Of a stretch of DNA of 64,000 bases, positions 30,621-39,532 are shown piece after piece. The translations under genes and the position numbers were made by a program. Position 1 is the stretch's first letter. Every line of letters starts with the position of its first letter. Origin of the DNA: Chlamydiota bacterium (lineage in GTDB: Bacteria; Chlamydiota; Chlamydiia; Chlamydiales; Parachlamydiaceae); NCBI GenBank assembly GCA_013287915.1, contig JABDCX010000004.1, positions 1 through 64,000 on the forward strand, in the 5' to 3' direction. Below the pieces are notes generated by a model that saw only the letters and a program-made list of their open reading frames with translations, searched no databases and was not told the origin of the DNA.

Positions 30621-31999
30621 AAGCGAATCGTCATATCAAGACCGGCCAATACCATGCCGCGCTTGCGGCCGAGATCAAAGGCAGGATTTTGCCAGTTGCG
30701 GTAATAGCCGATTTCGGGACGGATCTGAACGATCTCGTTAAAGTTGTGCGTCCAACCAATGGCATTGCTGGTGTAGGTGCCTGGAAAGCCGCTCCTCTCC
30801 CCATCCTCATCGTACCACACCTCATTGCGCAGTGTGATATAGTCTTTGTCGCTGAATTTAAACATGGTGTAGTTGAGTATTCCATAGGTCAAAACCGTTC
30901 CAGGAATGTCTGGACCAATTCCCCCTCCGCCCCCATACGACTCTACAGGGCCTGCACTGGGCGTGCCTCCCACGACGGCATCGCGCTGCCACATAAAATA
31001 GGCTTCAGTTTTTGTATGGATATTCTCGTTAAAGCGATGTTGCCAGGTGCCCACTAAGTAGTTAAAATTGTCGTGACCAAGCGGCTGTCCATACATCTGG
31101 AAGCGACGAAACTTTGCTGCATTAATATCATTGAGCACTAAATACACCGAATCGTTGTTGTCATCTGAGACCCAGCGAACGCCTAACATTCCGGTCGGGA
31201 GGGCGCCCTTATACCAAGGAGCCATGTCTGTACCTGCATGAAGTGCTGCCTGTACAGTCCAGTTCTTATTGATCATGACCGTAAACATGATCCCCGTTTG
31301 TGTATACGTGTCAAACGTAAAGAGCAACGAATGGGTTCCCATATAATTATCTGGAGCAAACTGGGTTTCAATATCGGGACACGCGATCCAGCGACCTATG
31401 CGCACAATCATCCCTTCAACTACATTGGGGAAATACACATCGACATACTGCTCTGTAAAATCGTAGCCGTAAAGTTTGTTGTCCTCTAGCAACTGCCCAC
31501 TCGTCCAACCACCTGCCGTCATGTAGCGATAATCAATCCCATACAGAAATGTCGAGCGGAAACCCACATCGATATGATCGGTTTGAACTGAGTCAACCTG
31601 CCTTTCCAAGCGCAGGACAAATTGATCGAGCTGAACGCTGTTGGGAACAATCCAATACGAATCTGGAGTATTGGAGTCTTTGCAATTGCTTAGATTTCCA
31701 GAGCCATTGATCCACCCGTAGAGTTTCACACGGCTCTCTTTGATCGCTTCTCCACACGGAGTTTTATAAACAGCTTTCATCAAGGGATAAACGGTATCAT
31801 CGGGCGGAACACCAACTAAGGGATACCCCTGATACTCTGCAGAAGGAAATGGAGGCGCTTCAAATGGGGCTGGCAATGCTCGTCGAGGGGGTTCCTCCTT
31901 TTCAGCTTCGTCGCAACCATCCGGAAAACCTAGAGCTGGGACCAGAAGGCACAAAGCAATGATCGTTAAAAAACACCGTCGCTGGATTGAGGGATTCAT
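30617..31999 (-). CDS. Putative beta-barrel outer membrane protein (BBP2-like porin)
   Basis: Signal peptide; alternating amphipathic strands; C-terminal MTIRF ending in Phe. Confidence 0.7.
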   Translation of the reverse strand: MNPSIQRRCFLTIIALCLLVPALGFPDGCDEAEKEEPPRRALPAPFEAPPFPSAEYQGYPLVGVPPDDTVYPLMKAVYKTPCGEAIKESRVKLYGWINGSGNLSNCKDSNTPDSYWIVPNSVQLDQFVLRLERQVDSVQTDHIDVGFRSTFLYGIDYRYMTAGGWTSGQLLEDNKLYGYDFTEQYVDVYFPNVVEGMIVRIGRWIACPDIETQFAPDNYMGTHSLLFTFDTYTQTGIMFTVMINKNWTVQAALHAGTDMAPWYKGALPTGMLGVRWVSDDNNDSVYLVLNDINAAKFRRFQMYGQPLGHDNFNYLVGTWQHRFNENIHTKTEAYFMWQRDAVVGGTPSAGPVESYGGGGGIGPDIPGTVLTYGILNYTMFKFSDKDYITLRNEVWYDEDGERSGFPGTYTSNAIGWTHNFNEIVQIRPEIGYYRNWQNPAFDLGRKRGMVLAGLDMTIRF

Positions 32000-32033
32000 A
32001 GAGCGGAATGTATCAAAAAAAAGAAATTTGACT

Positions 32034-33206
32034 CTATCCTTTTCGCAAACGTTCCACCGCTTTCACGATATTCTCGCGGTGTCCAAAGGCTGTAAGTCGA
32101 ATAAATCCTTCACCTGCGGGGCCAAACCCCGCACCCGGTGTGATGACGAGTTGATACCGATCGAGAAACTCTTGAAACACATCCCACGAATTTCTCCCCT
32201 TCACACGCACCCATAAATAGGGCGCGTTGACACCACCAAACACTTCGTACCCGAGCGCCTCGCACGCCTCCTTCAAAATCCGCGCATTTTCCATGTAGAA
32301 TGCGATGAGCGCGTCGATCTCTTGCAACCCTTGCGATTCTAAAGCGGCGCACCCCCCTGTTTGGGAAATATGAGAAGCCCCATTGAATACGGTCGACATC
32401 ACGCGACTCCAATCAGCCTTCACAGAAGTGCCATCGTCGTATTTCAGTTCATCTGAAACGACTGTCCACCCTAAACGCACTCCGGTAAAACCTGCTAATT
32501 TTGAGAAGGAATTCATCTCGATAGCGACTTTTCGCGCCCCTTCAATTTCAAAAATGGAGCGGGGAAGCTTCGGATCCTGAATGTAGTGTGAGTAGGCGGC
32601 GTCAAAGAGAATGATCGAGCGATGCGCTACTGCAAACTGCACCAGCTTTTCCAGCTGTGCTCGAGTAGCGACGGTGCCTGTAGGGTTATTAGGAGAACAA
32701 AAATAGATCAGGTCGACATTTTCCAGTTTTTCCAGATCGGGAAAAAAATGATTTTCCGGAAGGCAAGGCAGCCAAATTATTTTCTTCACCCCTTGGATCA
32801 AACTCCCATCGACATAAACGGGGTAGGCAGGATCTTGAATGGCGATCGTCACACCCTCCCCAAAGAGCATCTGCAACCTGCCAATGTCGCATTTAGCTCC
32901 ATCGGAGATAAAGATGTCATCGGGAGAAACGCGGTTTGAATAGAGCTTCAAGGCAATTTTCTCGCGGAGCGCTTTCATCCCTTGTTCGGGTCCATACCCC
33001 ACATAGCCCTTTACACTCCCCATTCCCGCGGATGCTTCAACAAGCGCCTGGGCAATCGCTCCGGGGATTGGCTCTGTGGTGTCTCCAATCCCTAAACTGA
33101 TCAACGAGGCTTCCGGATGCTGCGCCAGAAATTGCCTCTTGCGCGCATTAATTTCAGGAAAAAGATAGCTCGCCTTCAAGCGAGTCATGTTTCGATTGCG
33201 TTCCAT
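32034..33206 (-). CDS. dapL: LL-diaminopimelate aminotransferase
   Basis: LISLGIGDTTEPIP, YFCSPNNPTGTVATRAQLEKLVQFA, EMNSFSKLAGFTGVRLGW. Confidence 0.93.
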   Translation of the reverse strand: MERNRNMTRLKASYLFPEINARKRQFLAQHPEASLISLGIGDTTEPIPGAIAQALVEASAGMGSVKGYVGYGPEQGMKALREKIALKLYSNRVSPDDIFISDGAKCDIGRLQMLFGEGVTIAIQDPAYPVYVDGSLIQGVKKIIWLPCLPENHFFPDLEKLENVDLIYFCSPNNPTGTVATRAQLEKLVQFAVAHRSIILFDAAYSHYIQDPKLPRSIFEIEGARKVAIEMNSFSKLAGFTGVRLGWTVVSDELKYDDGTSVKADWSRVMSTVFNGASHISQTGGCAALESQGLQEIDALIAFYMENARILKEACEALGYEVFGGVNAPYLWVRVKGRNSWDVFQEFLDRYQLVITPGAGFGPAGEGFIRLTAFGHRENIVKAVERLRKG

Positions 33207-33333
33207 TTAGAATATCCTGCACCTTTATCTCTTAGCATATTTTTCTAAAGGTATTTGCGACACAAGATAGAGCGGATAGTTATAGATATCCTATAAAAGT
33301 GCAACTGATTCCTTCGGAAAACGTGGAGATTTT

Positions 33334-33390
33334 CACGTTTTTCGTTGGAAAAACGTGTGACAGAACCACGTTTTTCCAACGAAAAACGTG
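33334..33390. repeat. Perfect inverted repeat: 24-bp arms, 9-nt loop, each arm itself nearly palindromic
   Basis: CACGTTTTTCGTTGGAAAAACGTG (33334-33357) is the exact reverse complement of CACGTTTTTCCAACGAAAAACGTG (33367-33390). Confidence 0.92.
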
Positions 33391-33435
33391 GTTCCACAAG
33401 TTTTAATTAATGTGTTGATCCGCGGTCTTTTGTAT

Positions 33436-33549
33436 TTAAATAGCTGACAATAAAATATTTACATCTATTATACCATTTAATCCACCAAATTTTTCAATGA
33501 ATATATCATGCATTTCAATAACTTCTTCAAGAGTTAGATATTTAATCAT
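33436..33549 (-). pseudogene. Truncated Doc (Fic/Doc) toxin remnant, 37 aa
   Basis: Translation MIKYLTLEEVIEMHDIFIEKFGGLNGIIDVNILLSAI* matches the Doc N-terminus only; start overlaps the antitoxin stop (ATGA). Not in the ORF track. Confidence 0.75.
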
Positions 33550-33800
33550 TTTTTCGCCAAGCGTTTCAATACATGCGCTTTATCAATTAATAATTCTTTT
33601 AATAGTTTGTTAAATTCGTTTTTTTCAAGATCCTTATGTTTTCTTTTGTTTTTTTCAAGATCTGGTAGATGCTCAATAACAAATTGTCTTAGACTAATTC
33701 CCTCCTTAGCCGCCAGCATTTTAATATAAGTATGCTGATCAGCAGGAAAATCAATCGTTAAACGAACGGTCTCTTGTTTATGATGCTGCTGTTGTGTCAT
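33546..33800 (-). CDS. Ribbon-helix-helix-type antitoxin-like protein (84 aa)
   Basis: MTQQQHHKQETVRLTIDFPADQHTYIKMLAAKEGISLRQFVIEHLP; translationally coupled to the Doc-like remnant. Confidence 0.7.
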   Translation of the reverse strand: MTQQQHHKQETVRLTIDFPADQHTYIKMLAAKEGISLRQFVIEHLPDLEKNKRKHKDLEKNEFNKLLKELLIDKAHVLKRLAKK

Positions 33801-33991
33801 ATAATACCTCCTTCCCCTTCTTTTAAAGATACCGTATCGCCGTAAATAAGTCAAGTGAAAGATAACTTTTTGGTTTGGTGCCATTGGGACAAATTTAGCA
33901 AAATGGTACAGTGTCGAGGTATACCAGACGCTCTTTGCTTTTCGCATTTGCGAAGCGCCCTCACAGGATGAAACGCAACATAAGGCAGACA

Positions 33992-34867
33992 ATGACCATC
34001 CAACAAACGATTGAAAAAGGGGTGTATGTCGCTGCACTCACACCGCTACGCTCCAATTTGCGCTGCCATGACGCTGTGTTGGCAAAACATTGCTTAAACC
34101 TGCTCGAGCGAGGATGCCAAGGTGTCGTTGTCTTTGGGACGACAGGAGAAGGCGCCTCGTTTTCAGTGAAGGAAAAAATCAAAACGATCAGAAGCATCAT
34201 CGCGCGCGGAGTGAATCCAAGAAAATTGATCGTGGGCAATGGCGCTGCTTGCCTTCAGGATACGATCGATTTGACCGTAGCGACGACAAAGCTCGGTTGT
34301 TTAGCTTCTCTGATCTGCCCTCCCTGTTTTTATAAACAGGTGACAGAGGAAGGGATCATCGCCTTTTATCGAGAAGTGATTCAACGCGTTGACGACCCGC
34401 GTCTAAAAATTTTGCTCTACCATATTCCCCAGCTTAGTGGGGTGCCAATCACAGTCCCGATCTTGAAAAAACTCTCCGACGAGTTCCCAAACAACGTGAT
34501 CGGCATTAAGGAAAGCGAAGGAAATATGTCCCTAATCCAAGCGATTTTACAAGCCATTCCACACACCCAGCTTTTCGTCGGCAAAGAGATGCTCCTTCCT
34601 CAAGCTCTCGCTTGTGGAGGCTCAGGAACCATTTGCGGCATTGGCAATCTATGGCCAGAACTCGTGCGCACTCTCTACGAAAAGGGGGAATGTCCCGAGC
34701 TGTCTAGGCGCGTTGAGGCGATTGGACAATACCCCTTTGTCCCTTTCTGCAAGGCCTTAATGGACAAAAATCAGTACCGCAACTGGAACCAGGTCCGCCC
34801 TCCTTTAAGCCCATTAAGCACTCACGAGAGCGAAACAATTAAGAAATATCTGTCACAAATCTCTTAA
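33992..34867 (+). CDS. DapA/NanA-family (dihydrodipicolinate synthase / N-acetylneuraminate lyase) aldolase
   Basis: VVVFGTTGEGASFS, LLYHIPQLSGVPIT, VIGIKESEGN Schiff-base lysine motif. Confidence 0.85.
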   Translation: MTIQQTIEKGVYVAALTPLRSNLRCHDAVLAKHCLNLLERGCQGVVVFGTTGEGASFSVKEKIKTIRSIIARGVNPRKLIVGNGAACLQDTIDLTVATTKLGCLASLICPPCFYKQVTEEGIIAFYREVIQRVDDPRLKILLYHIPQLSGVPITVPILKKLSDEFPNNVIGIKESEGNMSLIQAILQAIPHTQLFVGKEMLLPQALACGGSGTICGIGNLWPELVRTLYEKGECPELSRRVEAIGQYPFVPFCKALMDKNQYRNWNQVRPPLSPLSTHESETIKKYLSQIS

Positions 34868-34930
34868 ATTTTTTTTCAAGCTGACAACGATACAGCTCTC
34901 TGATATACTCAGCGGTAGTATTTCGAGGTT

Positions 34931-36016
34931 ATGATGAAAATCCGCTTGTTATCTCTCTTCATTTTAGCGCAATTTTCTTTCCTGCTGCCCTGCTATGTGA
35001 ATGAGTACTTCAGTAAAAACCCACATGTGATCAAAGAGGAGATCATCTCTCCTCAACTCGATACGTACGACTGCCACAGCTCATGCATCATTGAAGCAGC
35101 TCCAGGCATCTTATGCGCTGTGTGGAAGGCCGGAATAGGCAGTGGATTCAGCAATATCGACATGCAAAACCATGTTGGCATCTGGATGTCGCGATGCATC
35201 CAGGGAGAGTGGTCCTCTCCTCAACAAATAGTCGACTCTCCTGATTCCGTTTGCTGGTCTCCTGTGCTCACTCAATTTCCCTCGGGAGAAGTAGGCCTCT
35301 TCTACCGCATCGGAAAAGACCCACGCCACACCCTTTCTCTCCTCAAACGCTCAGCGGACGGAGGCGTGACCTGGTCAGAAGCCGAAATATTACCAGCCGG
35401 AATTGTGGGACCGACAAAAGCAAAACCAGTCTATGACAAGGCTGGCAATATGATCTGCGGTTCTTCTGTCGAAGCGGGTTCCCCTGAGAGTTCTCTAAAA
35501 GCCACGGCATGTTGGATTGAAATTTTCTCTCAAGACACGTCTCAATGGACAAAATATGGGCCCCTGGAGATCCCTGGAAAGCGATTTGGGTGCATTGAAC
35601 CCGCCCTATTCTGGACGCAAAATGGGACCTTAAAATTGGTCTGTCGCGACCGTTCTTTTAAAACTGGATCTGAAGGATGGATCTGGACAGCTGAATCGAT
35701 GGATGGTGGTAAAACCTGGAACCCGCTTGAAAAAACCACATTGCCAAACCCCGATTCAGGAATCGCCGTTGCTCCACTCGATCCAAACACAATTCTTTTG
35801 TTCTACAACCACTCCCACACAACGCGTTATCCCTTGAGCTGCGCAGAGACGCAGGATGGGGGAAATACGTGGACCCCTCTTTTCGACATCGAAACAGAAT
35901 CGGGAGAATTTCCCTCAGCACTCGTCGATTCAGAAGGAACTATTCATGTCACGTATGCCTGGCAGCCTCCTGGAAAAGTGCAAAGAACGGTCAAACATAT
36001 CATCATTAAGAAATAA
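34931..36016 (+). CDS. Exported sialidase-like protein with BNR/Asp-box repeats
   Basis: Signal peptide; Asp boxes SADGGVTWSE, SMDGGKTWNP, TQDGGNTWTP. Confidence 0.85.
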   Translation: MMKIRLLSLFILAQFSFLLPCYVNEYFSKNPHVIKEEIISPQLDTYDCHSSCIIEAAPGILCAVWKAGIGSGFSNIDMQNHVGIWMSRCIQGEWSSPQQIVDSPDSVCWSPVLTQFPSGEVGLFYRIGKDPRHTLSLLKRSADGGVTWSEAEILPAGIVGPTKAKPVYDKAGNMICGSSVEAGSPESSLKATACWIEIFSQDTSQWTKYGPLEIPGKRFGCIEPALFWTQNGTLKLVCRDRSFKTGSEGWIWTAESMDGGKTWNPLEKTTLPNPDSGIAVAPLDPNTILLFYNHSHTTRYPLSCAETQDGGNTWTPLFDIETESGEFPSALVDSEGTIHVTYAWQPPGKVQRTVKHIIIKK

Positions 36017-36052
36017 TAATACAACACCTCTCTAATCGATAGGATTTTCCTC

Positions 36053-37534
36053 ATGAACCCACCAAATAGATGTGAAATAAATCACAATAACAACAATAGT
36101 TCTCTACAGAATCAAAACGGTTTCCCACCCTTATCAAATGCCGATGCTGAAAAAGTGGAAACCGTAAAATATGTGCTTGCGACGCTCGATTCTGAACTAG
36201 ACTGTGCAGCCATCGGCGATACGGTCTTGATGGAAGCGGTTACCTTAGAAGCCGTTCAAGTTGCCCTTCGAACTTCCTCAGAAATCCAAAACCAGCTCAT
36301 CACAAACCGCATCTTAAAAGTAACGATTGCCGGGATAAACCAGATGATGCCCTTTTTTGAAAGAATGTTGACGGCAACACCCTTAATTTTACGCAATTTA
36401 AACCTGACCCATATCAGACAAGTGGGAGAGGGAATACCTCTCGATCAATCCGCTCTTTGGTATGCCCTGTGCCACGATGCCGATTTCCTCGATAGCCGGA
36501 TCCGTGCCCTTGATGAGGTCGAGGCGCGGCATAGAGAACTCGAGAGAAAATATAGTAAAAATGTAAAACATCCCGAAATGGTAGAAGCGACCCAAGAGAA
36601 AGGCCTCCTTTGGGGCACGATTGAACATAGACTCTCAGAGTTAAGAGCCCACGGGAATATCTCTCAGAAAGCAGCCCGATCGTCTTATCATTTGACAATC
36701 AAAGATATTCTTCAAGCAACCGCCACAGAAATCGAAAAAATCGGGTGCCGCCTGACAATGGCCGCATGCCAATTTATCCGCCCAGAAGTCACGGCTCAAA
36801 TAGACCTCGCCAAGTTTGTTTCAAACTCAGATAACGATGATGATGACGATGATGTCAACTCATTTGCGGAGCAAAAAGAGGTGCATGCCTACCTAGAAAA
36901 GCAAATAAGAAGCGCAAAAACCCTGGTACACTCGGCTAACGGTGGAAGCAGCAGTGGAGGAAACAGAGATGGACAAGCAGGACGCCCACTCTCCCTTCAA
37001 CGAGCCAATGAACTCATTGAAGAAGCCATTTACACGGCTGGAAAAAACACGCCCTGGGACAGCGTTGGCATTACTGTCAAAAACAATGAAATAAACGTCG
37101 TTATCGACGACGAGTATATATACAATGACACACCACTCGTTGCACACTGTTTTGAATCGTATCCAGATCATTTTCTTTTCACTCTGGATGTGGAGAAATT
37201 GAGTCAGTTTGAGGTGGATGACCTCTTCCATAACTGGAAATTTGATGGGGAATCGGACTTTATTCCCGTTAAACATCAAGGCCATCTATGCTATAAATAC
37301 ACGTGGAAAAATGTGGATAAACCTTATCGGATCTTGATGGACGATCCAGTCAAACCAGAAAGCGTGGAGATTCGCAACGGGGAGCGCTACATCAAAAAGA
37401 AACTCGTCGACAAGGTCTTTACCGAAGCAAAAAGGCGCCTAGAGTTGATTGGAGATGAAAAGTACGCCATAATGCTAAGCCTTTTCAAATTGGCTCCGGA
37501 ACTCAACCAAGACACCTTATCAAAAGCGACTTAG
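36053..37534 (+). CDS. Hypothetical protein with acidic low-complexity stretch
   Basis: 493-aa ORF; NSDNDDDDDDVNS; no recognised family. Confidence 0.6.
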   Translation: MNPPNRCEINHNNNNSSLQNQNGFPPLSNADAEKVETVKYVLATLDSELDCAAIGDTVLMEAVTLEAVQVALRTSSEIQNQLITNRILKVTIAGINQMMPFFERMLTATPLILRNLNLTHIRQVGEGIPLDQSALWYALCHDADFLDSRIRALDEVEARHRELERKYSKNVKHPEMVEATQEKGLLWGTIEHRLSELRAHGNISQKAARSSYHLTIKDILQATATEIEKIGCRLTMAACQFIRPEVTAQIDLAKFVSNSDNDDDDDDVNSFAEQKEVHAYLEKQIRSAKTLVHSANGGSSSGGNRDGQAGRPLSLQRANELIEEAIYTAGKNTPWDSVGITVKNNEINVVIDDEYIYNDTPLVAHCFESYPDHFLFTLDVEKLSQFEVDDLFHNWKFDGESDFIPVKHQGHLCYKYTWKNVDKPYRILMDDPVKPESVEIRNGERYIKKKLVDKVFTEAKRRLELIGDEKYAIMLSLFKLAPELNQDTLSKAT

Positions 37535-38445
37535 TCGCTCACATTGGTGTCGACAAGGAAATTGCTGTTGTTAGCTATCGGCAAATAGGGGCGCGCGAGT
37601 CGCTCTTGTTGGCAGCTTTCACAACCCGTTCCAAACCGATAGCTCAAGCCGATGCAAACGTTGGCATCGTAATTGCGAAAGCGGTTGCTGGAGTTGCCGA
37701 CTGGGCCCATATAAACGCCATGCGCCTCTAAATCGAGACAGGCCGTTAAAGGCGCTCGAAAAGAGGCTCCGATCAGATAAGTCCCAGAGCGCTTTCCTGA
37801 ATACATCAAACTGCTGTTGTAGGGAGCACCAGCCCACACCATCGATTCTCCACCATTCTCAAAAATATGGCGCCAAAAAAGACTCACCTGGCTCACCGCA
37901 CGGAAACGAGCAGGAACTTGAAATACCGTTTCGCGCGCCGTATTCACATTAGCCGTTCCTAAGACGCCAAACTCATCGTATCCTTCCCAGAGATACCCAA
38001 CCTGAAAACGGACCTGCCCGATTGAGGGATCAAGAGCAAAAACGCCAAAATTTTTGTTAAACATCCAATCGATCACGACACCGCCTTGAAACCCATTGCA
38101 ACAAGGATCGCGGCGAAAAACACCCCCTGTGACAAACCCCTGCTGCTGCACGCCGCCGGTATCATTTACAACGGGGCCTCTTCCGTACCAATCGTAGACG
38201 CCATAGCTTCCCCCCACTTGCACGCCAAATAGATCGAAGAGAGTAGTGCCCAAGTTCACCCCGATCAACACCCCGGTATTTCCATTCCACGTCCCCTCTG
38301 GAAGTCCGCGGAAATCGTCGTAGGCGATATTCACTTCCCCAACGAGAGGAAAAGACGAGCCACACCAATCATCGGCAAACATCTGACCTCGCAAGGAAAC
38401 GATTGCTAAAAGGGACAGGGCAAAAAAACGGGCAACATGCATCAT
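37531..38445 (-). CDS. Putative outer membrane beta-barrel protein (MOMP-like, cysteine-containing)
   Basis: Signal peptide ending MFADDWCGSSFPLVGEV; repeated Gly/aromatic beta-strands. Confidence 0.6.
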   Translation of the reverse strand: MMHVARFFALSLLAIVSLRGQMFADDWCGSSFPLVGEVNIAYDDFRGLPEGTWNGNTGVLIGVNLGTTLFDLFGVQVGGSYGVYDWYGRGPVVNDTGGVQQQGFVTGGVFRRDPCCNGFQGGVVIDWMFNKNFGVFALDPSIGQVRFQVGYLWEGYDEFGVLGTANVNTARETVFQVPARFRAVSQVSLFWRHIFENGGESMVWAGAPYNSSLMYSGKRSGTYLIGASFRAPLTACLDLEAHGVYMGPVGNSSNRFRNYDANVCIGLSYRFGTGCESCQQERLARPYLPIANNSNFLVDTNVSD

Positions 38446-38521
38446 ATTGATCTCCTCCGGTAGTACCGTGCAAGCCCCATATATACCAATTATTCGATTG
38501 AAAACAATTTAAATTTTTAGG

Positions 38522-39532
38522 ATGATTCTTTTTCACTCATCGGAGTTACGCATGCAACACGTGTTCACAACGTTGATTTTCGCTTTCATCCCATTGATCT
38601 CTTTTGCAGAAGAGCTCTATCTGAGCAACGTTGAACAATTGACGTTTTCCCTCATGGGCTTCGAAAAGGCGGGAGAGGCATACTTTTCATCCGATGATGC
38701 CGCCATTCTTTTTCAAGCAGTCCCAACAGGACAAAAAGAGTATCAAATCTACCGAATGGATTTGAAAGAAAGGGTCCCCATCCTTGTCAGCACGGGAAAA
38801 GGGGCCTGCACCTGCGCCTATTTCCATCCAAGCAAACAGAAGATCATCTTTGCTTCAAGCCACTCCGACCCCAACCCTGCAACTGAAAAAGAACCTCACA
38901 TCGGATATAAATGGGAATTGACCCCCTACATGAATATCTACGAAGCCAATCCCGATGGCACCGATTTAAAACCGCTAACCTCGGGGCCAGCCTACCATGC
39001 AGAGTGCGCCTACTCCCCCGATGGGACAAAAATCGTTTACGCAAGCAATGAAAGCGGCAGCATGAATCTCTACATGATGAATAGCGATGGCTCACATGTA
39101 CGCCAATTGACCCATACGACAAACTGCTACAACGGGGGGCCCTTTTTTTCCCCCGATGGGACGCAAGTCGTCTTTCGCGCCGACAGAGAACATCCCGATC
39201 TGCTTCAAATCTATCTGTTCGACCTAGCCGACGATAGCGAAACTCAACTCACCAACAATCGCGCTGTCAATTGGGCGCCGTACTGGTACCCCGATGGAGA
39301 AAGCATCGCCTTTACTACCTCTCTCCATGGTCATCATCGCTATGAAATCTATCTCTTGCATCTTGAAACAGGCGCTCTTTGCCGCCTCACAGACAGCCCC
39401 GGATTTGATGGCCTCCCTGTGTTCAGTCACGATGGCAAAAAACTCCTATGGACCTCTAAACGCAGCGATGATCGCTCCTGCCAAATCTTCATCGCCAATT
39501 TCCAAAACCCCTTTACAGAGAATCATCCATGA
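38522..39532 (+). CDS. TolB-like PD40 beta-propeller protein, exported
   Basis: Repeats CAYSPDGTKIVYASNESGSMNLYMMNSDGSHVRQLT and PFFSPDGTQVVFRADRE. Confidence 0.88.
   Translation: MILFHSSELRMQHVFTTLIFAFIPLISFAEELYLSNVEQLTFSLMGFEKAGEAYFSSDDAAILFQAVPTGQKEYQIYRMDLKERVPILVSTGKGACTCAYFHPSKQKIIFASSHSDPNPATEKEPHIGYKWELTPYMNIYEANPDGTDLKPLTSGPAYHAECAYSPDGTKIVYASNESGSMNLYMMNSDGSHVRQLTHTTNCYNGGPFFSPDGTQVVFRADREHPDLLQIYLFDLADDSETQLTNNRAVNWAPYWYPDGESIAFTTSLHGHHRYEIYLLHLETGALCRLTDSPGFDGLPVFSHDGKKLLWTSKRSDDRSCQIFIANFQNPFTENHP

Noticed and set aside
36830-36855. GAT/GAC repeat encoding poly-Asp (also near 7758 in the LRR gene)
   Set aside because: Simple acidic low-complexity coding stretch present in two unrelated ORFs; not enough to infer a shared function or phase variation.
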